A stretch of 64,000 bases of DNA, taken from positions 434,001 to 498,000 of the forward strand of contig NZ_FMBM01000001.1 of NCBI RefSeq assembly GCF_900094735.1. Direction: 5' to 3'. Shown piece by piece: positions 8,515-16,710 of this stretch. The notes beneath the pieces are model-generated. The model was not told the DNA's origin, ran no database searches, and saw only the letters and a list, made by a program, of their open reading frames with translations. The position numbers and the translations under genes were made by a program. Origin of the DNA: Saliniramus fredricksonii (GTDB lineage Bacteria > Pseudomonadota > Alphaproteobacteria > Rhizobiales > Beijerinckiaceae). Within the stretch, counting starts at the first letter, position 1. Each line of letters starts with the position of its first letter.

Positions 8515-10161
8515 ATGCGCATTCGATTCTATTCTGGGCTGATGAACGACAGTCCAGCAACCTCCACCGCGATCAGTCGCGACTCGGCGATGACCGGCGA
8601 CGCCCCGGCTTTCACCGGCACCGCTGGCACGCGCCGGCATCTGTTTCAGGCGCTGGTCGACGCGAAACGCGCCTTTGGCGGCAAGACCGTCATCCTCGAA
8701 GACGCCCAGCGCCAGCCACTGACCTATAGCCGCCTCGTGATCGGCGCCCGCGCCCTCGGGCGCAAGCTCGTTGCGGATACGCAACCGGGCGAGCGGATCG
8801 GCGTGTTCCTGCCCAGTGTGCAGGCCACGGCCGTCACCTTCTTCGGCCTGCATGCCTTTGCCCGTGTGCCGGCGATGCTGAACTTCACCGCCGGCCCCGC
8901 CAATCTGAAAGCCGCCTGCGAGATCGCCGCGATCGGCACCATCGTCACGTCGCGCAAGTTCATCGACGAAGGCAAGCTCGACGATGCCCTCGCGGCGATC
9001 GCGCCGGGGCGGCGGGTGATCTATCTTGAAGACATACGCGGTCAGGTCAGCAGCCTCGACAAGGCGCGCGCGGCAGCCGAGAGCCTGTTCGCCGGAGCGC
9101 TGGCGAAGCGAACCGGGCCGACCCCGGATGACGAGGGGGTGATCCTCTTCACGTCGGGCTCCGAGGGCAGGCCGAAGGCCGTCGTGCTCTCGCATGCCAA
9201 TCTTCTGTCGAATGCGGGCCAGGTGATGCAGCATGCCGAAGGCGTGCTCAGCCGGGACGATATCTTCTTCAACCCGCTGCCGGTGTTCCATTCCTTCGGC
9301 CTGACGGCGGGACTGATCCTGCCCGTGATCCACGGCATCCGCGCCTTCCTTTATCCGAGCCCGCTGCATTACAAGCAGGTGCCCAGGCTGATCGAGAGCG
9401 CGAAGGCGACCTTCCTGCTCGCCACGGACACGTTCCTGCAGGGCTATGCCCGCGCCGCCGGCGATGTCGACATGTCCTCGGTCCGTTATATCGTCGCCGG
9501 AGCCGAACGTGTGCGCGAGGAGACACAGCGGCTGTGGAAGCGTTACGACGCGATGATCCTCGAGGGTTACGGCGCGACGGAATGCGCCCCGGTCATCGCC
9601 TGCAATCTGCCCCAGCGTCACCGGCACGGCTCGGTCGGGCCCTTCCTGCCGGGCATCCGCTGGAAACTGACGCCCGTGGAGGGCATCAAGCGCGGCGGAC
9701 GACTTTCGATCGCCGGCCCCAACGTCATGGCCGGCTATATCGATCCGGATGATCCCACGCGGCTGATCCCGCCGGAAGACGGCTGGCACGATACCGGGGA
9801 CATCATCCTGATCGAGGATGGTTTCGTCACGATTCGCGGGCGGGCCAAGCGCTTCGCCAAGATCGGCGGCGAAATGATCTCGCTCGCCGCCGTCGAGACG
9901 ATGATCCAGGAATTGTGGCCCGACGACACCCATGTCGTCGTGGCCCTGGCCGACGAGCGCAAGGGCGAGCAGCTGATCCTGGTCACCGAGAAAGCCGATG
10001 CCGATCGCGAAGCGGTGGTCGAGCATGGCCGCGACAAGGGCTTTTCCGATCTCTGGCTGCCGCGCGCGGTGCTGGTGGCGCAAATTCCTGTTCTCGGATC
10101 AGGCAAGATCGATTATGCCGGAACCGAAGCGTTGGCAGCCAAACTGCGCGCGATGATGTAG
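8515..10161 (+). CDS. AMP-forming acyl-[ACP]/acyl-CoA ligase (Aas C-domain-like)
   Basis: Adenylate-forming ligase that activates a fatty or other acid with ATP and loads it on a thiol carrier. Motifs visible are the P-loop-like ILFTSGSEGRPKAVVLSH (about residue 210), GYGATECAPV (about 350), WHDTGDI and GRAKRFAKIGGEMISL, with the C-terminal catalytic Lys in GSGKIDY. The sequence most resembles the ligase domain of Aas-type proteins, which normally carry an MFS transporter and a PlsC acyltransferase domain in front; those are absent here. The IS right end lies only about 65 bases upstream, so the native promoter or N-terminal part may have been removed. An alternative start is the Met at 8542. 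A uppP remnant follows 31 bases downstream. Confidence 0.85.
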   Translation: MRIRFYSGLMNDSPATSTAISRDSAMTGDAPAFTGTAGTRRHLFQALVDAKRAFGGKTVILEDAQRQPLTYSRLVIGARALGRKLVADTQPGERIGVFLPSVQATAVTFFGLHAFARVPAMLNFTAGPANLKAACEIAAIGTIVTSRKFIDEGKLDDALAAIAPGRRVIYLEDIRGQVSSLDKARAAAESLFAGALAKRTGPTPDDEGVILFTSGSEGRPKAVVLSHANLLSNAGQVMQHAEGVLSRDDIFFNPLPVFHSFGLTAGLILPVIHGIRAFLYPSPLHYKQVPRLIESAKATFLLATDTFLQGYARAAGDVDMSSVRYIVAGAERVREETQRLWKRYDAMILEGYGATECAPVIACNLPQRHRHGSVGPFLPGIRWKLTPVEGIKRGGRLSIAGPNVMAGYIDPDDPTRLIPPEDGWHDTGDIILIEDGFVTIRGRAKRFAKIGGEMISLAAVETMIQELWPDDTHVVVALADERKGEQLILVTEKADADREAVVEHGRDKGFSDLWLPRAVLVAQIPVLGSGKIDYAGTEALAAKLRAMM

Positions 10162-10192
10162 GGGCGGGCGCGCGCGCCCGATCGGAGCCGGT

Positions 10193-10630
10193 ATGACCCT
10201 TTTCGAAGCGGCGCTTCCGGGCATCGTCCAGGGCGTATTCATGTTCGTGCCGGTCTCGTCGACCGCGCATCTCGCGCCATCCGGAATCTCCTGAGCGCGC
10301 AGATGATCCTGTTCGACCTGATCGTGCATGTCGGCACGCTGGTCTCGATCATCGTGGTCTTCCGCAAGACACTGGCGCAGTTCCTCGGCGGCTCGCTCAC
10401 CGCTGCACGCGAGATTGCGCCGGAGCGCCGAAGTGTATCTCGGCGGCGCAGCTTTGCGCATCAACTGGGCCGCCGCCAGTGTCGGCTTCGTCGTCTCGGC
10501 GCTGGTCGGCACCATCGCACTCCAGATCGTGCTGAAGCTGCTCTATCGTGCCAAACTGAAATATTTCTCTTTCTATCTCTGGGGCATGGCCCTGCTCGTC
10601 GCCTTCGGCGTGGTCGAATTCGGCAAGTGA
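10193..10630 (+). pseudogene. Decayed undecaprenyl-diphosphatase (UppP/BacA family)
   Basis: Three fragments in two frames resemble one UppP protein. An N-terminal piece (MTLFEAALPGIVQGVFMFVP, then VSSTAHL) stops at 10294. A second piece from 10303 in another frame reads ILFDLIVHVGTLVSIIVVFR. A C-terminal piece (LVGTIALQIVLKLLYRAK onward) ends at 10630. The middle of the protein, including the second conserved phosphatase motif (PGxSRS region), is missing. About 145 codons remain against about 265-290 in intact members. Functional UppP recycles the undecaprenyl carrier for wall synthesis; this copy cannot, so another must exist elsewhere if the function is needed. Confidence 0.82.
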
Positions 10631-10750
10631 GACGAGAGCCTCACGATGCACGATCCGGTCTCGCCGCGTGATGCAACGCGACGCGCCCTTGAGCAGGGCG
10701 GCGTCATCAGCCTCGTGCGCCGACACCGGCATTGAACCGCAACCTGCGCC

Positions 10751-13231
10751 TCACTCCGCGGCATTCCGGCTTTCTCTTGCGCGGTTCTCGTCGCGCAGGC
10801 GCTCATCCGGCTTGATCAGCCTGAAGCGACAGGTTTCACCGGGTGCGAGATCGCGGTAATGCCCGCGATAGGCGAGCTTGATCGAACTGGCACTGTAGGA
10901 TCGGCTCTCGATGACGAGTGAATCGTGGTTCACGTCGACATCGAGCACCTGTCGGCGATAGCGCAGGCGGACCCGGATGCGCTTGATCTCGTCAGGCAGG
11001 GCCGGGTCGAAATGCAGGGTGTTGCCACGCATGTCGATGCCGACAAAGCAGCGCTGCACGAGGTCGATCGTTCCCGCCATGGCCCCGGTGTGAATGCCTT
11101 CCGGCGTGGTGCCACCCTGCACATCGGCGATGTCGCTGTCGAGCGTGTGCTGGAAATGCTTCCAGGAGCGCGGGCGGTCGGAGCGTGCCAGAACCCAGGC
11201 ATGGGCAACGCCGCTGAGCGTCGAGCCGTGCGAGGTCCGCGCCATGTAGTATTCGACATTGCGCCTGAGATGCTCCGGCCCGAACGGGTAACCCAGCCGC
11301 TCGAAGATCTGATAGAGTTCATCCGCCGTGAAGAGATAGAACAGCATCAGCACATCGGCCTGTTTCGAAGCCTTGTACCGGTTCACCGCATCGTCTTCCG
11401 CCTCCAGAATCCGGTCGAGGCGCTGGATGTCGTCGTATTTCTCGCGATAGCCGTCCCAGTCGAACTCCTCCAGATCGTCATAGCCCTCGAACTGGCTGAT
11501 GATGCCGTCATCGTGGAAGGGGACGCGCAGCTTGCGGCTGATCTCGTACCAGCGCTCACGCTCTTCGGGCGACAGGCCCATCGTCTCGCACAGGCGCTGG
11601 GCCTGCGCCGTGGGAATGGCATCCAGCACATCCTCGGTGCGCGACATCAGCCAGGCGACCATGACATTGGTATAGGCGTTGTTGTCGATGCCGCCTTCCG
11701 CGCTCGCATCAATGCCGGGATACGCGGTATGGTATTCGTCCGGTCCCATCACGCCCTTGATCTCGTAGCGGTCGATTTCCGCATTGTATGTCGCAATCGA
11801 GGCCCAGAACCGGGCGATTTCCAGAAACATCTCCGCACCGAAGGAGGTGAGGAATTCGTAATCGTCGGTGGCCTCGTAATATTGCCAGATATTGAAGGCG
11901 ATGGCCGCGTTGATATGGCGCTGGCGGTGGGTATTGTCCGGGTTCCAGCGGCCGGATTCCGGATTGAGATGCAGCTTCTGCGTTTCCTCGCGCCCGTTCG
12001 AGCCGCTCTGCCAGGGAAACATCGCGCCTTCGAAGCCTTCCTCGCGCGCCGCCCGTTTCGCCTCGGGCAGGCGACGATAGCGATAGCGCAGCAGCGCGCG
12101 CGTCAGCGTCGGCAGACGCAGACTGAGGAAGGGGAAGATGAAGAGTTCATCCCAGAAGATATGCCCGCGATAGGCCTCACCGTGCCAGCCGCGCGCGGGG
12201 ATGCCGACATCGAGATCGATGGAATGCGGTGAGGCGGTCTGCAGGCAATGGAAGATGTGCACCCGCAGCTTCAACTCGGTAACGGCCATGTCGCCGTCCG
12301 TGAGCTCGATGTCGCAATCTTCCCATAAATGCCGCCAGGCGATTTCGTGGGCAGCCTGCAATTGCGCGAAATCACCGGCATGGCCCAGCGTGCGCTTGGC
12401 CTCAAGCCCCGCCTCGGCAATCGCCCAGTCGCGTGAATTGTGCAGGGCGACGACCTTCTCGGCCGTGATCGGCGCGCCTTCGCGCGCCTCACAGGTGACG
12501 ATCTGCCAGATCCGCCGGTCGGAGCCGTGGGTTTCATATTCCGGATGCACGTCACAAACCTCGCAATGCACGAGGGTGCGCGCCGCCATGGCGAGTTCGA
12601 TACGTGACTGGTTGGTGCGTGCACGCAGATAGAGCGTGTCGGCCCCGAGATGATCGAGCTCGAGAATGTCGAGATGCTGCGAGGCCAGCTGGCGGTAACG
12701 CGCCACACCGTTATTGCTGACACTGCCGTCGAGGCCGGAGCGGAACTGCATCTTGCCGGACCAGTTTTCCGGCGTGATCGTGACCGAGAGCGCCGCAAGA
12801 TGGCGCTCGGCCATGGAGACGAGCCGCTTCTCGCTCCAGCGGGTGATGCGCCCTTCAGCATCGCGTGCCCGGATCTCACGCAGGAGAAGACCGCGCTTGA
12901 GATCCAGCGATTGGCTGTAGGAGAGGATCTCGACCTCGTCGATATGGAACCATGGCCCCTCGCCGATGCAAAAGCTCAAGGGCAGCCAGTTCGGCAGATT
13001 GACGAGATCCTCGTTTTCGACCTTGCGGCCCGAGACCTCGCTGGTCAGGCGGTTATAGCCGCCGGCGAGATAGGTACCCGGATAATGCGTGCCGTCATCG
13101 GCGGTATCGGGGCTCGCGCCGCGCGTGGCGAAATAACCGTTGCCCAGCGTACACAGTGCCTCGTGAAGGGCTTCGCGGTCGGGATCGTAGGAATCGTAGG
13201 TCAGCACCCAGCCGAGGGTCTCTTCGCTCAT
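10751..13231 (-). CDS. Glycoside hydrolase family 65 protein (disaccharide phosphorylase type)
   Basis: An 826-residue cytoplasmic protein of the maltose/trehalose/kojibiose phosphorylase family, whose members split alpha-linked disaccharides with phosphate to give a hexose-1-phosphate plus free sugar; some members hydrolyse instead. The N-terminal beta-sandwich (LGNGYFATRGASPD) precedes an (alpha/alpha)6 barrel with GHIFWDELFIFPFL and general acid Glu499 in GVMGPDEYHTA. The Met at 13231 follows a good Shine-Dalgarno (ggaagga, minus strand), whereas the frame continues a further 79 codons without one. No transporter, beta-phosphoglucomutase or sugar regulator is adjacent, so the substrate is open. 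It lies downstream of cobT in the same direction, separated by 179 bases. Confidence 0.9.
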   Translation of the reverse strand: MSEETLGWVLTYDSYDPDREALHEALCTLGNGYFATRGASPDTADDGTHYPGTYLAGGYNRLTSEVSGRKVENEDLVNLPNWLPLSFCIGEGPWFHIDEVEILSYSQSLDLKRGLLLREIRARDAEGRITRWSEKRLVSMAERHLAALSVTITPENWSGKMQFRSGLDGSVSNNGVARYRQLASQHLDILELDHLGADTLYLRARTNQSRIELAMAARTLVHCEVCDVHPEYETHGSDRRIWQIVTCEAREGAPITAEKVVALHNSRDWAIAEAGLEAKRTLGHAGDFAQLQAAHEIAWRHLWEDCDIELTDGDMAVTELKLRVHIFHCLQTASPHSIDLDVGIPARGWHGEAYRGHIFWDELFIFPFLSLRLPTLTRALLRYRYRRLPEAKRAAREEGFEGAMFPWQSGSNGREETQKLHLNPESGRWNPDNTHRQRHINAAIAFNIWQYYEATDDYEFLTSFGAEMFLEIARFWASIATYNAEIDRYEIKGVMGPDEYHTAYPGIDASAEGGIDNNAYTNVMVAWLMSRTEDVLDAIPTAQAQRLCETMGLSPEERERWYEISRKLRVPFHDDGIISQFEGYDDLEEFDWDGYREKYDDIQRLDRILEAEDDAVNRYKASKQADVLMLFYLFTADELYQIFERLGYPFGPEHLRRNVEYYMARTSHGSTLSGVAHAWVLARSDRPRSWKHFQHTLDSDIADVQGGTTPEGIHTGAMAGTIDLVQRCFVGIDMRGNTLHFDPALPDEIKRIRVRLRYRRQVLDVDVNHDSLVIESRSYSASSIKLAYRGHYRDLAPGETCRFRLIKPDERLRDENRARESRNAAE

Positions 13232-13410
13232 GCGGTCCTTCCAGGGTCGGCATTGGCAGGTCACGACGCGAACGCGCCGCACGGGCTCGCGGTTCCGGCA
13301 CCGAATGCCGCAACGCGTGCCGATTATGCCCGTCTTTGCACCCGCACCATATGCGGACTGCCCCTTACGAAGAGCCTTTCCGCCTGCCTCGGCCCCGCCA
13401 TGAGCGACCT

Positions 13411-14442
13411 TCAGTCCAGTTTCTGCGCCACCGCCGCTTCCGCGAATGTCGCCATGCCGGCATGGCAATGGGCCGCGGCCTTGATCAGCCCCATCGCCAT
13501 GGCCGCGCCCGAGCCTTCGCCCAGGCGCATGTCGAGGGCGAGCAGCGGCACCTTGCCCAGACGTTCGAGCACGTCGCGATGGGCGCCCTCCGCCGAGAGA
13601 TGACCGAAGACGCAGTGATCGAGGGCGCGCGGATCGATCGCGTGCAGGATCGCCGCCGCCGCCGTCGCGACATAGCCATCGACCACCACCGGCACGCGTT
13701 CGCTGCGTGCAGCCAGGATCGCCCCGGCCATGGCCGCGATCTCGCGCCCGCCCAGACGCGCGAGAACCGCGAGCGGATCATCGAGATGATCGCGATGCAG
13801 CGCGATCGCCGCCTCCACCGCCGCGACCTTGCGTTCAAGCCCGGCATCATCGACGCCGGTGCCGCGCCCCACCCAATGCGCCGCCTCGCCGCCATAGAGC
13901 GCGGTGAAGATCGCCGCCGCGATGGTGGTGTTGCCGATCCCCATCTCGCCGATGCCGAGCAGATCCGTACCGCCGGCGATCGCCTCCATGCCGAAGGCCA
14001 TGGTCGCCACCGCATCCTTGTCGCCCATGGCGGGCTCACGGGTGATATCCCGGGTGGGCATGTCGACCGCGAGGTCGAAGACCTTGAAGCCGAGCCCGTA
14101 GGCCGCGCAGATCTGGTTGATGGCGGCGCCGCCATTGGCGAAATTGCCCAGCATCTGCTGGTTCACCGCATCGGGAAAGGCCGAGACACCCTGCGCGGTG
14201 ACGCCGTGGCTCCCGGCAAAGACGGCGACGAGGGGGCGGGCGATGACGGGCTTCTCCTTCGCCTGCCAGGCGGCGAGCCATTCCACCAGCCATTCCAGCC
14301 GCCCGAGGCTGCCGGCGGGCTTGGTGAGCTCGCCGTTGCGCGCCCGCACGGCCGCGACCGCCTGCTGATCCGCCTGAGGCATCGCGGCCACGATCTGGCG
14401 GATATCGTCGAAGGGATGGCCGGAATTGTCGGTCGCGCTCAT
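13411..14442 (-). CDS. cobT: Nicotinate-nucleotide-dimethylbenzimidazole phosphoribosyltransferase
   Basis: Makes alpha-ribazole phosphate, the lower ligand precursor of cobalamin. 343 residues, normal length. Recognisable stretches are RNGELTKPAGSLGRLEWL (N-terminal substrate loop), VFAGSHGVTAQGVSAFP, LLGIGEMGIGNTTIAAA and the C-terminal LDMRLGEGSGAA containing the catalytic Glu. It is divergent from cobS, which uses its product one step later. In rhizobial nomenclature the same gene is called cobU. No B12 riboswitch fold is evident in the 130-base divergent spacer. Confidence 0.97.
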   Translation of the reverse strand: MSATDNSGHPFDDIRQIVAAMPQADQQAVAAVRARNGELTKPAGSLGRLEWLVEWLAAWQAKEKPVIARPLVAVFAGSHGVTAQGVSAFPDAVNQQMLGNFANGGAAINQICAAYGLGFKVFDLAVDMPTRDITREPAMGDKDAVATMAFGMEAIAGGTDLLGIGEMGIGNTTIAAAIFTALYGGEAAHWVGRGTGVDDAGLERKVAAVEAAIALHRDHLDDPLAVLARLGGREIAAMAGAILAARSERVPVVVDGYVATAAAAILHAIDPRALDHCVFGHLSAEGAHRDVLERLGKVPLLALDMRLGEGSGAAMAMGLIKAAAHCHAGMATFAEAAVAQKLD

Positions 14443-14573
14443 GGCAGCTTCTCCTCGCGGGGGATTTTCAAGGGGTTCGGTTGGCGGCGCAGCTATAGCG
14501 GGCTATGGGGACGGGGTGAAGGTATTGCGGCGTGACGGGCGCGGAAAGGTGTCGTTGATGGATCGGGATGGTC

Positions 14574-15416
14574 ATGAGTGATGAATCACGCGATCGCGAA
14601 CCGGATCGGCCCGAATCCGGGCCGCGCGCGCTCGCGCTTGATCTCGCCCGGGCGCTGCGCTTCTTCTCCCGTCTGCCTGTGCCGGCCCTGCCCTTCGAGC
14701 GTGATCCGCACGCCTTGCCCGATTTCAGCCGCATGACGCGGATGCTGCCGCTTGCCGGCGCGCTGATCGCCCTGCCCGGGGCGCTGCTGCTGCTCGTCGC
14801 CCTCGCTCTCGGCCTGCCGGCGATACCCGCCGCGACACTTGCCGTGGCAGTCACCCTGATCGCCAGCGGCGGCCTGCACGAGGACGGGCTCGCCGATTGC
14901 TGCGATGCGCTCGGTGCGCGCGGTGACCGCGATCGCCGGCTTGCGATCATGAAGGATTCGGCCATCGGCAGTTTCGGCGCAGCCGGGCTGACCCTCGTCC
15001 TGATCATGCGGGTGAGCCTGGTTGCCGGCATTGCCGATCTCGCCGGCATAGCCGCTGCCGCTGCGGCGCTGGTCGGCATGGCAGGGCTGTCGCGCTGGAT
15101 CGCCCTGTGGCTGATGCTGCGCCTGCCGCCGGCGCGCAAGAGCGGTGCCTCCGCCTCGGCCGGGCGGGTCCGGGCGCGTGATTTCGTCATTGCCGGCGTG
15201 ATCGCGGTCGTATTGGCCGCCCTGCTGCTGCTTTCCGCCGGTCACGGCCTGTTTGCCATCCTCCTCGTGCTGCTGCTCGCCGGCACCACCGTCGCGCTCT
15301 GTCAGATCCTCGCGCATCGTCTGATCGGGGGACAGACGGGCGATGTCATCGGCGCCACGCAGCAATTGTCCGAAATCGCCGCACTCACCGCCCTCTTGAT
15401 CCTGATACCCGCCTGA
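14574..15416 (+). CDS. cobS: Adenosylcobinamide-GDP ribazoletransferase
   Basis: Integral membrane enzyme that joins adenosylcobinamide-GDP to alpha-ribazole, the last assembly step of cobalamin. About 280 residues with hydrophobic helices through its length. Conserved motifs are FFSRLPVPAL near the N-terminus, SGGLHEDGLADCCDAL (metal-binding acidic cluster) and KDSAIGSFGAAGL. A Met two codons upstream (14568) is an equally possible start. It is called cobV in rhizobia. It is divergent from cobT and followed by two small conserved alphaproteobacterial genes in the same direction. Confidence 0.95.
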   Translation: MSDESRDREPDRPESGPRALALDLARALRFFSRLPVPALPFERDPHALPDFSRMTRMLPLAGALIALPGALLLLVALALGLPAIPAATLAVAVTLIASGGLHEDGLADCCDALGARGDRDRRLAIMKDSAIGSFGAAGLTLVLIMRVSLVAGIADLAGIAAAAAALVGMAGLSRWIALWLMLRLPPARKSGASASAGRVRARDFVIAGVIAVVLAALLLLSAGHGLFAILLVLLLAGTTVALCQILAHRLIGGQTGDVIGATQQLSEIAALTALLILIPA

Positions 15417-15464
15417 CCCCATCTACCACCTGTCCTGAACCCGCGCCGGAGCCCGTTTCCGATC

Positions 15465-15692
15465 ATGTCATCTGCTTCTTCTCCCTGCATCAAGGTCTGC
15501 CTGATCGACGACGAAACCGGTCTGTGCGAGGGCTGCGGACGCACGCGCCACGAGATCGCAGGCTGGGGGCGCCTCTCGGAGACAGAGCGTCTTGGTATCA
15601 TGGCCGGGCTGGAAGCGCGCATGCGCAAGGCCTTTCTGGGTGAAGATGCAAGCGTAGAGCAGGAGCCGGGCAGCGCAAGGCGGGATGGCTGA
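15465..15692 (+). CDS. DUF1289 small Cys-motif protein
   Basis: 75-residue protein with the DUF1289 pattern CIKVC at residues 8-12 and CEGCGRT about residues 21-27, four cysteines able to bind zinc or an Fe-S cluster. Function is unknown in the family. It follows cobS by 48 bases and ends two bases before the next gene's start, so it is probably co-transcribed with it. The cobS/DUF1289/aspartyl-protease order is familiar from other Rhizobiales. Confidence 0.9.
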   Translation: MSSASSPCIKVCLIDDETGLCEGCGRTRHEIAGWGRLSETERLGIMAGLEARMRKAFLGEDASVEQEPGSARRDG

Positions 15693-15694
15693 TC

Positions 15695-16387
15695 ATGCCC
15701 GGCGCGATCGGTTTCGGCATTCTCCTCGTCGGACTCGCGATCCTCGTCTTCACGTTCGGCGAGCGCGATATCCTGGGGATGACGCCGGACCAGTTCGCCC
15801 GCGTGACGGCGCTGTCGGCGCTGCTGCTGCTGCTCTCCGGGTCAGTCTTCGGACGCTATCGCGGACGGTTGTCGGATGCGTTTCGCGCCGTCGTGATCTG
15901 GGTCACGATGATCATCGCCCTGATGGCGATCTACACCTACCGTTTCGAGCTCGAGACGGTGGTCAGCCGTGTGCTCGGTGAGGCCGCGCCGGGCATGACG
16001 CGGGTGACAGAGCCCGGCGAGGTGATGGTGACGCGTGGCGGGACCGGCGGATTCGTGCTCGACGGGGCAGCGAACGGGGCTTCCATGCGCTTCATCTTCG
16101 ATACCGGCGCGGATGTGGTGGTGATCACCATGGATGATGCGCGGCGTATCGGATACGAAGCGGATGATCTGCGCTTCGTCGTGCCGGTCGTTACCGCCAA
16201 CGGGCGCACCATGACGGCGCCGATCACCCTCGACAGACTGACCATCGGCGACATCACGCAGCGCCGTGTGCGCGCCCTGGTCGCCCGGCCCGAAGCATTG
16301 TCGCACAATCTTCTGGGCATGAGTTACCTCGACGGGCTCGCCTCCTATGAGGTGCGCGGCAACCAGTTGATCCTGCGCGGGCGCTAG
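15695..16387 (+). CDS. Retropepsin-like aspartic protease (TIGR02281 type), membrane-anchored
   Basis: 230 residues. Three hydrophobic helices fill about the first 85 residues, followed by a periplasmic retropepsin-like domain with the catalytic FDTGADVVVI near residue 137 and the closing LLGMSYLDGL. Such proteins are single-domain aspartyl proteases that work as dimers. The substrate is unknown. It starts two bases after the DUF1289 stop, implying translational coupling. Confidence 0.9.
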   Translation: MPGAIGFGILLVGLAILVFTFGERDILGMTPDQFARVTALSALLLLLSGSVFGRYRGRLSDAFRAVVIWVTMIIALMAIYTYRFELETVVSRVLGEAAPGMTRVTEPGEVMVTRGGTGGFVLDGAANGASMRFIFDTGADVVVITMDDARRIGYEADDLRFVVPVVTANGRTMTAPITLDRLTIGDITQRRVRALVARPEALSHNLLGMSYLDGLASYEVRGNQLILRGR

Positions 16388-16710
16388 AGTGGCGCCCGGG
16401 ACGCGAAGCGTTGCGTCAATGGCGCCCCTTGCGTCGTATCCTTGCGGATTTCACGGAAATTCCGGCTGATTTCCCGGAACAGCTTGACATTTCCGGGCGT
16501 TGGGATCATGCCCGCTCCGTCGCAGCTCGGCGATGCCTATCCAATAGAGAGAATGATGGACGACAGCCCTAGTCGGCGCTTCTGCGGAAGCGCCATGAAT
16601 TCAGATGCGCAAGCTGCGCAGGCGGGTAACCGCACCGGCATGACGGTTCTGTTCGGCTGATCGCCGTTCGACCAGCTCACGCCGGTGTGCATACCGGCGA
16701 GGAGGTGGTC
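16388..16710 (+). promoter_or_regulatory. mgtE upstream region with two hairpins, possible regulatory leader
   Basis: This 323-base gap has no convincing gene. A TTGACA hexamer lies at 16484-16489. An 8-bp perfect hairpin with a TGCG loop occupies 16575-16594 (GGCGCTTC paired with GAAGCGCC). A second hairpin, GCCGGT/ACCGGC, occupies 16681-16698 and abuts the mgtE Shine-Dalgarno (gaggaggt). The position suggests control of mgtE translation, but I could not match it to the known M-box (ykoK) consensus. Confidence 0.4.

Noticed and set aside
14443-14573. Cobalamin riboswitch between cobT and cobS
   Set aside because: The spacer is only about 130 bases and shows no B12-box-like sequence on either strand.
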